Shown here: piece by piece, positions 37,021 to 45,041 of the stretch | Numbering within the stretch: position 1 is the first letter of the stretch | How the letters are laid out: each line of letters begins with the position of its first letter | Assembly: GCF_002924445.1 (NCBI RefSeq) | Contig: NZ_PIGG01000015.1 | Span: forward strand, 1-64,000 | Length of the DNA stretch: 64,000 bases | DNA from: Minwuia thermotolerans | GTDB taxonomy: Bacteria > Pseudomonadota > Alphaproteobacteria > Minwuiales > Minwuiaceae | Direction: 5' to 3' | Made by a program: the position numbers and the translations under genes | The notes under the pieces: generated by a model | What the model was told of the DNA's origin: nothing | The model's input: only the letters and a program-made list of their open reading frames with translations | Databases searched by the model: none

Positions 37021-38448
37021 ATGGCGGAGACCGAGTACGACCTGTTCCTGAGCTTTGCGCGGAACAGCGCGGAGGCGGATTCCATTTCCGACCTAGCGTT
37101 TCGCCTGCAGCGTGAGGTCTACGGGGTCGGCCTGAAGAACGTCCATATCTGGGTGGATCGGAGCGAAGACCCCGCCGCCGAGGCCTGGGAGCGGGCGTGC
37201 GCCGGTGAAAACGATGGCAGCGCCGTTCTTCTGGCCTTCATAACCCCGGCCTGGTTCTCGGACCCCCTGTGCCGCCTGGAGGCGCAACTCTTCCAGTCTT
37301 TCGAGAGACAACTCGGCCGCAAGGACCTGATTCTGCCGGTGCGCTTTCTGCCGACGCGTGACATCGAATTCCCCCGAACGTCGGCCCACCCCAAACTTGC
37401 GGCAGATCTGGTGTCGCGATGGTTGCTTCGTGTCGACGACATGGCGGCCGAAGAGGCCAACGGATTTCGAGGCAGCGCCGAAAGGTTGGCGCTTCTCCTC
37501 AAGGGCCAACTCGGTCAGCAGGATCGGGAACCGGCGAGATATGGTCAGGCCACATACGGGAAATCCAGCTTTGGGCGGGCCAGACTTGGGCAGGCAAGGT
37601 GGAGATCAGCCGAAGAGCTAAATGAGGAGAAAGCGGCCAAGCCGCGACTCGAGGAACCGCAGCTCCGGGCACCGGACCTGCCCCGAGAGGATCTTCGCGC
37701 CCTGAGCGTGGAAGAGGGCGCCACGAAGATCGAGGAGTGGTTCCTTCGGAACTACGAACCGCCGGAGATGGGGACGCCAAGAAATGACGGCGAGTACAAT
37801 TACATCTGGGGTGGCCCCTACGAGACCATCGACGTGATTGAGCAATATTTCGATGACGTCGCTACCTGGGAGCAAATGGAGCGCGCCGCCCTAGAGCTTG
37901 ACCGGTACTCCTTCGAGTGGGCGCCGCACGGAGCGCGAATCCGTCCGTCCGACGATGATACGTGGCAGAATCGGCAGACGAAATGGGAGGAGGAGACCCG
38001 TCCCTGGAACGATGAGCGCTTCTCCGCGGCCAAAGCCCATCAGGACATGCTCCAGCGCATCGAGCAACTGGAAGCGGCACTGGAGAAGATCGGTCAGGGC
38101 CCCGCCGGCATGGGTCACAACCAGCCGCCGGAACCCATCCCCGATGAGCTGCCGATCACCCGAGCGGAATTCGAACAGCTGTCCCACGACGTGGCGCATC
38201 TGAAATCGCTGCCCGCGCAGCCGGATCGCGACCAACTGACCGAAGTGAAGGCCATCCAGGATCGAACCGAATCTCTCGGCCGGCGGATTGCCGGCTGGAT
38301 CCTGAAGAAGGCTGACCGGTTCGTAGATGCTACTGTGATCGTGGCCGGCACGAAGGCCGGCTCGGAGATTCTGGGTATCGCGCCCGCCCTGTTGGAGGTC
38401 GGCCAGACGATCTGGACATGGCTCACGACGCTGGGCTGGCGTTTGTAG
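37021..38448 (+). CDS. TIR-domain protein with pentapeptide-like repeats and hydrophobic C-terminus (cargo)
   Basis: The protein has 475 residues. Residues 1-130 are a TIR domain: EYDLFLSFARN opens it, VHIWVDR follows, and DPLCRLEAQLF carries the probable catalytic Glu87 of NAD-consuming TIRs. Residues 173-192 are four tandem five-residue units (YGQAT, YGKSS, FGRAR, LGQAR). Residues about 236-305 form a domain with the motif YNYIWGGPYETIDVIEQYF, which I have seen in other uncharacterised proteins. A GHNQPP linker at 366-371 and a coiled coil lead to a hydrophobic C-terminus (437-475). The gap 36851-37020 upstream has no gene. The likely role is an NAD-depleting or signalling effector in phage defence. 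Confidence 0.85.
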   Translation: MAETEYDLFLSFARNSAEADSISDLAFRLQREVYGVGLKNVHIWVDRSEDPAAEAWERACAGENDGSAVLLAFITPAWFSDPLCRLEAQLFQSFERQLGRKDLILPVRFLPTRDIEFPRTSAHPKLAADLVSRWLLRVDDMAAEEANGFRGSAERLALLLKGQLGQQDREPARYGQATYGKSSFGRARLGQARWRSAEELNEEKAAKPRLEEPQLRAPDLPREDLRALSVEEGATKIEEWFLRNYEPPEMGTPRNDGEYNYIWGGPYETIDVIEQYFDDVATWEQMERAALELDRYSFEWAPHGARIRPSDDDTWQNRQTKWEEETRPWNDERFSAAKAHQDMLQRIEQLEAALEKIGQGPAGMGHNQPPEPIPDELPITRAEFEQLSHDVAHLKSLPAQPDRDQLTEVKAIQDRTESLGRRIAGWILKKADRFVDATVIVAGTKAGSEILGIAPALLEVGQTIWTWLTTLGWRL

Positions 38449-38486
38449 CGACGGGGACGACAACCTGTTCGAACGGAGCAATTGGC

Positions 38487-39206
38487 ATGGACCCAGATGA
38501 TCTGGCAGACGCGTTTGCGAAGATCGATTGGGCCGATACTCAGATCGATGCTCTCGATCAGAAGCTTAGGGGATTTCTGGATCAGAAGCCCTATCGGCTG
38601 AGACCGGTGCCGGATCCCGAGGGGCGCGGCCTGATCTATTTCTTCAAGACTGCGGCTCCCGTGCCCCGGTCAATCGGCGTTCAGACTGGCGCCATCATCC
38701 ACGCGCAGCGAAGCGCGCTCGACCTTCTCGCCTGCGCTCTCGCCGAGCGCAACGGCCATCGGGAGCCCTCCGATACTTACTTTCCTTTCGCCAAATCGGA
38801 GCAGGGACTCGCCGACAAGAGAACCAGGAAGAAGTTTCGGCGTCTTTCCGAAGCGGACCAGGCAGCAATTCTGGGCTTCCGACCGTTTCGCGGCGGCAAC
38901 GCGCTACTCTACGCTCTTCACCATCTGGACCTGACGGATAAGCACCGGAAGCTGCTTGTCTGCGGCATAGAACGCGGGGACGCCCACGTCAGCGGCAACG
39001 GTCATATCAGGCTGATCGCGCTCTGGGATGGCCCCTACACCGATGGCGACCCAGTCGCACGATGGGACGCCGACGAGGGCCTGCAGTTGAACATCACGCT
39101 GAGCGTATCGCTGGCCGACGTTCCCGACATCGGTCGTCCGCCCGTTGCCGAGATGCTCCGGAAATTCAGCGAAATGACGCGGTCGATCTTGGAGTCCTTC
39201 CAATAG
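38487..39206 (+). CDS. Uncharacterised 239-residue partner of the TIR protein (cargo)
   Basis: The start at 38487 has GGAG 8 bases upstream and lies 38 bases after the TIR gene stop, so the two are probably cotranscribed. Residues 67-90 (TGAIIHAQRSALDLLACALAERNG) and 144-154 (LHHLDLTDKHR) match a widespread family of unnamed proteins with an RSALD helix and an LHxLDxxDKH motif. The helical arrangement is reminiscent of HEPN-like folds, but the canonical R-x4-6-H motif is absent. Function is unknown. It could be a sensor, an immunity protein, or an unrelated moron. Confidence 0.7.
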   Translation: MDPDDLADAFAKIDWADTQIDALDQKLRGFLDQKPYRLRPVPDPEGRGLIYFFKTAAPVPRSIGVQTGAIIHAQRSALDLLACALAERNGHREPSDTYFPFAKSEQGLADKRTRKKFRRLSEADQAAILGFRPFRGGNALLYALHHLDLTDKHRKLLVCGIERGDAHVSGNGHIRLIALWDGPYTDGDPVARWDADEGLQLNITLSVSLADVPDIGRPPVAEMLRKFSEMTRSILESFQ

Positions 39207-39319
39207 CCCCTGCCTTCGGATCCGTCATCGAGGCCATCCACCGATCTGCACTGAGCACTTTTGGGAGGTCATCTCCAATCGGTCCCACAACCGCCGGCCC
39301 TCTGGCTTTCATCGCGGCG

Positions 39320-39420
39320 GGCGGATCGCTATATTGACGGTGCCGGCGGGATACACGGTGAAAGTCCCGAAGCCGTAGCAGGCGCCTTCGGCGTCGAGCG
39401 CAATGTGGGTTCAGATCGGG
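39320..39420 (+). other. Structured noncoding stretch at the cargo boundary
   Basis: The 232-base gap 39207-39438 has no gene. Within it GGTGCC, CGGTGAAAGTCC and a CCGTAGCAGG segment follow one another, then a short hairpin GGCGC-CTTCG-GCGTC. The GGTGAAAGTCC string occurs in group II intron RNAs and resembles a cobalamin riboswitch box, but neither structure is complete. It may be a scar of the insertion that brought in the island. Confidence 0.3.
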
Positions 39421-39438
39421 CGCCCACCCCGCCGGTCT

Positions 39439-40635
39439 TCAATCTCCGCGGTCGATCTTCCGGCGACGCCGCTGCTGGCGCAGGGCGTTCTCGCGGCGCA
39501 CTTTCGTGAACGAGGTCAGGAACGCCGCCTGCCCGTCCGCTGTCGCCTTCAGGGCGATGCGGTAGAAGCGGCCCTCGTGCTCCGAGAAGATCAGCAGGCT
39601 CCGCTCCCGGTCGCTGTAGACCGATCCGCCGCCGATGAGGTCTGGAAGACGTCGATAATCGACGAGGGTCAGCTCCGGGTGGCCGGGATTGCCGGGCAGC
39701 TCGCCGCGCTGTTTCCGCATGGTGTCGGCCGAGAGATCCACGCGCTGCACGTCCGTCCCGATCGCGGCCGCGAGCGCCTCGTCCAGCCAGGCGACCGGCG
39801 CGGCGCCCCCGGCGGTGCCGCGGACGATATCCTCGAAGTGCGGGCTCTCCACCGCGGCCCTGGCGGCGGCGTGGCCCCAGTCGGCATCCGTGTAGCGGGC
39901 CGGATCGGGAAACCGCCCCTCGGCCGCCATACCGGGATTGTGGCCCCAGCCCGGATCGATGCCGGCCGGGGCCTCGATCACCTCGCCGGTCCGGCGGTTG
40001 ACGTGCGCCCGGCCGGGCCCGCTCTCGGGCGGCGGCTCGGTCACCTGCCAGCCGCGCCGGCGCATCTGGCCCTCGGAGACCTGCTGGACCTGGCAGCGGC
40101 AGCGCCAGCCGTTGGGCGGGTAATGCGTCTGCCAGAACACGTGGTCGACCGGCAGCAGCGTGCCATGCCAGGCGCGGTGCTGCGGCCGCGTGCGCCCGTC
40201 CAGGACGGCGACGTAGCGGAGATACGGCAGATCCTGTTTCGTCGCCTGGATACGGGTCCAGTGGCCGGCGGCGTGGGCGGCGCGGAGATTGGCGTCGTAG
40301 ATGATGCGGAGCCGCCGGTCGGAGCCGAGCTGCGCCTCGATCGTCTCGCCGGTGAGCTCGTCGAACATGGGCTTGCGGCCCCACCAGCCCAGCTCCTTCA
40401 GCCGGGGCGTGAGCGTCTTGCGGAAATCCTGGAACGTCGTCCCGCCGGCCAGGGCGCGATCGAGCTCGCCCCGGATCGCCTCCATGACGTCGAGGCGCAT
40501 CGCCTTGGCCACCGTGAAGGCCTGGCCGTGCTGCTCGGCCGAGACGTCGCGCCAGCTGAAGCCGGTGAGGTAGCCTTTGGAGCGGAAGAAGGCGACGGCC
40601 TCGGCCGGCGGCAGCGGTTCGAGCTCGATCGCCAC
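39439..40635 (-). CDS. MuF head morphogenesis protein with C-terminal toxin-like domain
   Basis: This 398-residue protein is the Mu gp30/SPP1 gp7-type minor head protein: SRWDVSAEQH-like FSWRDVSAEQHGQAFTVAKAM, then RYVAVLDGRTRPQHRAWHGTLLPVDHVFW and HYPPNGWRCRCQVQQV, the usual MuF motif. After residue about 300 a separate domain (RVDLSADTMRKQRGE...YRRLPDLIGGGSVYSDRERSLLIFSEHEGRFYRIALKA) matches the phage barnase/EndoU/ColicinE5-like nuclease (PBECR) domains fused to MuF proteins. That domain may act as an ejected or polymorphic toxin. Confidence 0.85.
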   Translation of the reverse strand: MAIELEPLPPAEAVAFFRSKGYLTGFSWRDVSAEQHGQAFTVAKAMRLDVMEAIRGELDRALAGGTTFQDFRKTLTPRLKELGWWGRKPMFDELTGETIEAQLGSDRRLRIIYDANLRAAHAAGHWTRIQATKQDLPYLRYVAVLDGRTRPQHRAWHGTLLPVDHVFWQTHYPPNGWRCRCQVQQVSEGQMRRRGWQVTEPPPESGPGRAHVNRRTGEVIEAPAGIDPGWGHNPGMAAEGRFPDPARYTDADWGHAAARAAVESPHFEDIVRGTAGGAAPVAWLDEALAAAIGTDVQRVDLSADTMRKQRGELPGNPGHPELTLVDYRRLPDLIGGGSVYSDRERSLLIFSEHEGRFYRIALKATADGQAAFLTSFTKVRRENALRQQRRRRKIDRGD

Positions 40636-40638
40636 GGC

Positions 40639-42237
40639 TCAGGCGTCCTCGTCCAGGCCCACCCCGATGCGGCCGGCAAGCTTCGCCTGGAACAGGATGT
40701 CGCCCAGCCTTTCCACGGCGCCGTCCGGCGGCTCGCCGCCGACCAGCCGGCGCAGGCGCCGCTCGAAGTCGTCGAAGTCGTCGGCCTCGGCCAGCTCGCC
40801 CAGGGCGTCGGCGACAAGGTCGGAGAGCGGGTCGTAGCCCTCCGATTCCAGCGCCGCGATCGCGAGGTTGTCGAGCATGTCGGCTTCCGCGCCGGTCGCA
40901 GCTGCGGTCGTGAGGCGGTCGCGCCGGGCGGCGGTCTCGGCCGGGTCCGCCGCCGGATCGTCCGTCCCGCCCGGCGGCGGGACTGCCTGCGGCGCCGGCG
41001 CCACCAGCAGCTCTGCGCCTTCGTCCGGATCGGCGAAGCCCAGCATGTCGCGGATCTCCGACATCTGCACCTTCAGGCCCATCGGCACGAAGGTCTTGAG
41101 CCCGTCGATCCGCTTGTCCAGCGGAATGTCGTCGGGCGCCACCAGGCGCATCCTGGGATAGGCGCGCCGCGGCCCGAGGTTGAGATCGACCAGCGGCTTG
41201 ACCAGGTCGCGCGCCAGCGTGGCGCAGAGCTGGCGGGCGTCGGCGTCGCGAATGTCCTCGCGCACGTCGTCGTGGACCCGGCCCACGGCGTGACCGCCGG
41301 CGATGGCGTCGGTGGTCGCGGTCTGGCCCAGCACCAGCTTGGAGGCCTGCTGGTCGAGATAGGCGCAGAGCCGCTCGAACAGGTCGATATTGCCGGCGAG
41401 CTTGGCCTCGATCAGCTCGATCTCCATCGAGCGCGGCACGATGCCGGCCATGTCGGTGCCGATGGCGCTGACCGCGTTGAGCAGAACCTTCCGGTCTTCC
41501 GCGCTCGCGCCGGCATCGTAGCGGCCGATGCGGATCGGGTGGCCGAAGGTCTCGGCGAAGACGATCCAGTCCTTCAGCCCGAAGTTCTGGAACAGGTAGA
41601 GCCAGGCCGCCGCCCGGGCCAGGCCGGCGCGGATCGGGATGCCGGACTTGGCGCGGGCGTGATGGGTGATGAACTTGAACGGCGCCAGCGGCAGATCGCC
41701 GGCGATGTCGCGCAGCAGCAGCGTCGTGCCGTCCTCGATCGAGGGCCGGAACCAGCGCGGGTCGCGCCACTCCAGGCGCTCCGGCCACCAGGCCCGGGCC
41801 TCCTGCCGCCAGATGATCTCGGCCACGGCATAGCCCTTGGCGATGCCGTCCAGCAGGTCGATCAGCTCGTCCTCGATGCCGTCGCGCACCACGGCCTCGC
41901 GCACCAGGTCGGCCGCCTTCACGTCGTCGGCCGCGTCGGAGGCGGCCTCGACCTGCAGCTCCAGTCCGGCGACGGCGCGCTTGCGGACGCCGACGACGGC
42001 GGCGTAGTGGGGATACTTCTCCTCCATCGCCTCGGCCAGTTCCAGATAGGCCGTGGGCTCGCCCTGCTCGGCGTCGAGCAGCAGCCGCGCCAGCCGGGCG
42101 GGCGTGAGCCCCGCCTCCGGGTGGTCGGAGATCACCTGGCGGACGGAACGGAGCGACGGCGCCGCCAGCTCCTCGGTCAGCTTGCCCCGCTCGATCGGGC
42201 GGCCGTACTGGTCCAGGATCCTCGTCTCGGGCATCAC
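40639..42237 (-). CDS. Portal protein (Mu gp29, DUF935)
   Basis: The 532-residue protein is a DUF935 portal, the dodecameric ring for DNA entry. It has RILDQYGRPIERGKLTEELAAPSLRSVRQVISDHPEAGLTP at the N-terminus, EEKYPHYAAVVGVRKRAVAGLEL, and FGHPIRIGRYDAGASAEDRKVLLNAVSAIGTDMAGIVP. The C-terminal region holds an acidic and Pro-rich linker. It overlaps the terminase stop by ATGA. Confidence 0.94.
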   Translation of the reverse strand: MMPETRILDQYGRPIERGKLTEELAAPSLRSVRQVISDHPEAGLTPARLARLLLDAEQGEPTAYLELAEAMEEKYPHYAAVVGVRKRAVAGLELQVEAASDAADDVKAADLVREAVVRDGIEDELIDLLDGIAKGYAVAEIIWRQEARAWWPERLEWRDPRWFRPSIEDGTTLLLRDIAGDLPLAPFKFITHHARAKSGIPIRAGLARAAAWLYLFQNFGLKDWIVFAETFGHPIRIGRYDAGASAEDRKVLLNAVSAIGTDMAGIVPRSMEIELIEAKLAGNIDLFERLCAYLDQQASKLVLGQTATTDAIAGGHAVGRVHDDVREDIRDADARQLCATLARDLVKPLVDLNLGPRRAYPRMRLVAPDDIPLDKRIDGLKTFVPMGLKVQMSEIRDMLGFADPDEGAELLVAPAPQAVPPPGGTDDPAADPAETAARRDRLTTAAATGAEADMLDNLAIAALESEGYDPLSDLVADALGELAEADDFDDFERRLRRLVGGEPPDGAVERLGDILFQAKLAGRIGVGLDEDA

Positions 42238-43721
42238 CAGGCTCCCTTCGATCGCGCGAAACCGGCCAGCGAGGGCGGCCCGTCATCATCCTCGGCGCGG
42301 CGGCCCAGCACGCCGGCGCGGCCGCTGGCGGTGCCGGTGACGGCTTCGTAGCCGTATTCGAACGCGCCCTCGGCGGCGGCCGCCGCAGCCAAGGCATAGG
42401 CCCAGAAGATGTCGGCGTGGACCGTGTCGTCGTTGACCAGGCGCGGCGCGCCGGTCGGGCCGGCGACGCGCTTGATGGCGCGCAGGTCGGCGCGGATCTC
42501 CGGGCTGTCGGGGATGCGGATGGTGCCGTTCTCGAAGCGCGCCTTCAGGATCGTGGCCAGGTCGAGCCGGCGCGGGCCCGAAAGGATCACGCCCTCGCAG
42601 CGCTCCTGGCCGTGGCGCGCCTGGATTTCCTCGACCACCGCCTCGCCCATGCCGGTCTGGTCCATGGCCAGGCGGACGACGCGGTAGTCGCGCATCATCC
42701 GGCCGATCTCGTCGTACTGCTCGGCGAAGCGGCGGTTGTGCATGTAGGTCTCTTCGCGCAGCCAGAGCACGTCACCGACCATCTCGAAGGGGGCGACGAC
42801 GGACAGGTCGCGGCGGCGCGCCACGTCCCAGCCGGAGAAGACGAGGCCCTTTTGGTAGAGCTCGGGGCGGCCGGCTTCCGGGTGCTGCGCGGCGACGATG
42901 TCGTCCAGGCCGATCCAGGAGCCCGCGCCGGTCGAGGGCACGCAGTCCAGCTCCTCGGCGGCGTCGGCGCCGTAGAAGGCGCGGATCTCGGCGCACCAGG
43001 ACGCGCGGCCTTCCGGCGTGGCCTCTCGTCCTGTGACCAGGCAGATGCGCTCGTAGAGCCCTTCGGCGATCGCATCGTCGAAGGTGATGGTCATGGTCGC
43101 GCCCTTGCGCCGGCCGGCGCGGATCTCGTCGATCAGCTGGTTGAACGGATTGTCGACGCCATTGTGCGTGGAGACCACGATCACCGAGCCGCCCCACATC
43201 AGCAGCGCCATGGCCGCCTTCAGAACTTCGGCGAGATCCGAGTAGAACGCCGCCTCGTCCAGGATCACCAGGCCCTGCTTGCCGCGCAGCGCACGGGCGA
43301 CGGAGGGCAGCGCCACCACCTCGAAGCCGGAGGCGAACTTCACCCGGAACGCCTTGATGTCCTTTTCGTCGTCGGCCAGGACGATCTCGTCCATCTCGCC
43401 GACGGCCATGCCGAAGGCGCGCGCCCACATGCCGACCACGTCGATGAACTCGCGCGCCATCTCCAGGTCGTAGCCCATGTACCAGACGTCCATGCCGCCC
43501 TCGCCGCGGGCGGCGGCGGCCGTCAGCGCCGCGTGGGAGGCCATGCCCCAGGTCAGGCCGATGCGGCGTGACTTGTCGATCACCAGCAGGGCCGAGACCG
43601 ATGTCATGGTGACGGCCCGCGCCTGGTACGGCAGCAGGATGTCGCCGCGGGGCATGGCCTTCATCGCGGCCGGCAGCTCGGCCGTCTTCGGCATCAGCTG
43701 CTCGATCGGGCCCTGGTTCAT
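42234..43721 (-). CDS. Large terminase (Mu gp28-like)
   Basis: This 495-residue protein packages DNA by a headful mechanism. PYQARAV leads to the Walker A-like SRRIGLT (51-57), Walker B is LVILDEA (151-157), and the coupling motif STHNG follows. The nuclease half has GWDVARRRDLSVV, LAMDQTGMGEAVVEEIQ and an Asp-containing DDTVHADIFWA segment. The start overlaps the gp27 gene by 4 bases. Confidence 0.94.
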   Translation of the reverse strand: MNQGPIEQLMPKTAELPAAMKAMPRGDILLPYQARAVTMTSVSALLVIDKSRRIGLTWGMASHAALTAAAARGEGGMDVWYMGYDLEMAREFIDVVGMWARAFGMAVGEMDEIVLADDEKDIKAFRVKFASGFEVVALPSVARALRGKQGLVILDEAAFYSDLAEVLKAAMALLMWGGSVIVVSTHNGVDNPFNQLIDEIRAGRRKGATMTITFDDAIAEGLYERICLVTGREATPEGRASWCAEIRAFYGADAAEELDCVPSTGAGSWIGLDDIVAAQHPEAGRPELYQKGLVFSGWDVARRRDLSVVAPFEMVGDVLWLREETYMHNRRFAEQYDEIGRMMRDYRVVRLAMDQTGMGEAVVEEIQARHGQERCEGVILSGPRRLDLATILKARFENGTIRIPDSPEIRADLRAIKRVAGPTGAPRLVNDDTVHADIFWAYALAAAAAAEGAFEYGYEAVTGTASGRAGVLGRRAEDDDGPPSLAGFARSKGAW

Positions 43722-44275
43722 GCGGCGATGCCCAGGATGGCGTGGCGGATGCCCTTGACCGTGTCGGCCGAGAGGCCCGCATTGCGGGCGGCGGCCTCGG
43801 CCTTGTCGGCGCTCGCCTCGCGCTCCTTGCGGCGGGCTTCCTCGACCTTGGTCTCGAAGTCCTGGTCCAGGCGCGCGGCGCGCGCCAGCTCGGCCAGCCC
43901 CTTGCCGATATTGGCGATCGACTTCGGATCCAGGACGCCGCCTTCCTGGTCCACCTGGGCCAGCAGGTCGAAGACGAAGGTCCTGGCCATCTCCACCAGG
44001 AGGCGGCCTTGCTTGCCCTGCATGGCCGCGTCCGGCAGCTCCTTCGCCAGCGCCTCGGTCATCTCCCGCGCCTGGCGCAGCCGCGACGCGGTGCGCTCGT
44101 GATTGACCATGAAGCGGTGCGCCGAGGAGCGCGAGACGCTGATCTCGTGCGGCGCCAGCAGCTCGGCCAGGAAGGTGGTAAAGTCGTCGACCGAGCGGTT
44201 CTCGTCCGCCAGCCAGCGCTTGATGGTCTGACGGACGTCGGACGGCAGGCGATCGATCTGGTGGCGCGGGGGCAT
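43718..44275 (-). CDS. Mu gp27-like protein (DUF3486), probable small terminase
   Basis: The start at 44275 gives 185 residues beginning MPPRHQIDRLPSDVRQTIKRWLADENRSVDDF. An N-terminal helix-turn-helix (ISVSRSSAHRFMVNH) precedes long helices. DUF3486 proteins lie beside the large terminase in Mu-like phages and probably recognise packaging ends. An in-frame start at 44320 overlaps the upstream gene and is not needed. Confidence 0.87.
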   Translation of the reverse strand: MPPRHQIDRLPSDVRQTIKRWLADENRSVDDFTTFLAELLAPHEISVSRSSAHRFMVNHERTASRLRQAREMTEALAKELPDAAMQGKQGRLLVEMARTFVFDLLAQVDQEGGVLDPKSIANIGKGLAELARAARLDQDFETKVEEARRKEREASADKAEAAARNAGLSADTVKGIRHAILGIAA

Positions 44276-44276
44276 C

Positions 44277-44582
44277 TCAGCCGAGCTCGCTGGGCCGGGG
44301 ACGCTCCACGCCGTCGACATGCTCCTCGCCGCGCGCCACCGTCAGGCCCCGGTCGGTCAGCTTCGCCAGGACGTAGGGGCCGACGATCTCGGTCGTGACC
44401 AGATCCCGGTCCTCCATCCACGACAGGTGCGCCTTGACGTCGGATTCCGTCAGCGACTGCGCCGTGGAGACTTCCAGCGCCCGGCGGATGATCGCGTGGT
44501 TCTGGCTGTAGCCGGCGTCGGCCGCCAGCAGGCGCAGGATCTCGCGCCGGACCATGGCGCGGATGGATGCGGCAAGGCTCAT
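44277..44582 (-). CDS. Mu gp26-like winged-helix protein
   Basis: This 101-residue protein is of the VpaChn25_0724/gp26 type. LLAADAGYSQNHAIIRRALEVSTAQSLTESDVKAHLSWMEDRDLVTTEIVGPYVLAKLTDRGLTVARG forms a winged helix-turn-helix. It lies between gp25 and gp27 homologues with 4-base and 1-base spacing. The exact role in Mu-like phages is not established. Confidence 0.83.
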   Translation of the reverse strand: MSLAASIRAMVRREILRLLAADAGYSQNHAIIRRALEVSTAQSLTESDVKAHLSWMEDRDLVTTEIVGPYVLAKLTDRGLTVARGEEHVDGVERPRPSELG

Positions 44583-45028
44583 CGTTTCTCACCCCTCTGC
44601 AGTGCGCCGGCCTCGGGAATGTGATGGCGGACCAGGATCTCCATCAGGCGCTTCAGCCCGCCGATGTCGGCATGCGCGCCCTGCACTTCGGAGGCCATGG
44701 CGGTCACCGCGTCCTTCACGTTCGAGACCCGGTCGTGCAGCCGCTGCAGGTCTTCGTGGCCGGGCGCGTACTGGTGGCGAAGTTCCAGCTCCTGCAGCCG
44801 CTTGTCATGTTCGTCGAGCGACTTCTTGATCTCCGAGGAGACCTCGGCGAGTTCTGTGCGGATGGACGACGAGACGCTCGCCAGCTGCTCGGTCATGTTC
44901 GCGGAGACGTTGGCCATCTCCTGCTTTGCCGACGTGCGGATCGACCAGGCGACCCAGCCGACCACCATGTTGATGATGACCGTGATCACCGGAACGATGA
45001 TCATCGGGATCCAGTTGATCTCCTCCAT
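44579..45028 (-). CDS. Mu gp25-like membrane coiled-coil protein (DUF2730)
   Basis: The 149-residue protein has one N-terminal membrane span (WIPMIIVPVITVIINMVVGWVAW) and a long coiled coil (about 35-110) with many Glu/Gln/Ser residues. DUF2730 proteins occupy the same place in Mu-like lysis/packaging regions. A role as a spanin- or antiholin-like lysis factor is possible but not shown by the sequence. Confidence 0.78.
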   Translation of the reverse strand: MEEINWIPMIIVPVITVIINMVVGWVAWSIRTSAKQEMANVSANMTEQLASVSSSIRTELAEVSSEIKKSLDEHDKRLQELELRHQYAPGHEDLQRLHDRVSNVKDAVTAMASEVQGAHADIGGLKRLMEILVRHHIPEAGALQRGEKR

Positions 45029-45041
45029 TGCGCCGCCCCTC

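Noticed and set aside
39325-39400. Cobalamin riboswitch on the plus strand
   Set aside because: Only the GGTGCC and GGTGAAAGTCC-like parts are present; the downstream conserved core and a B12-related gene are missing.
39400-39430. tRNA T-arm-like GGTTCAGATC
   Set aside because: No acceptor, D-arm or anticodon stems can be folded around it.
39403-42351. 982-codon rightward open frame across MuF and portal
   Set aside because: Shadow of two clear phage genes; composition is that of an antisense high-GC frame.
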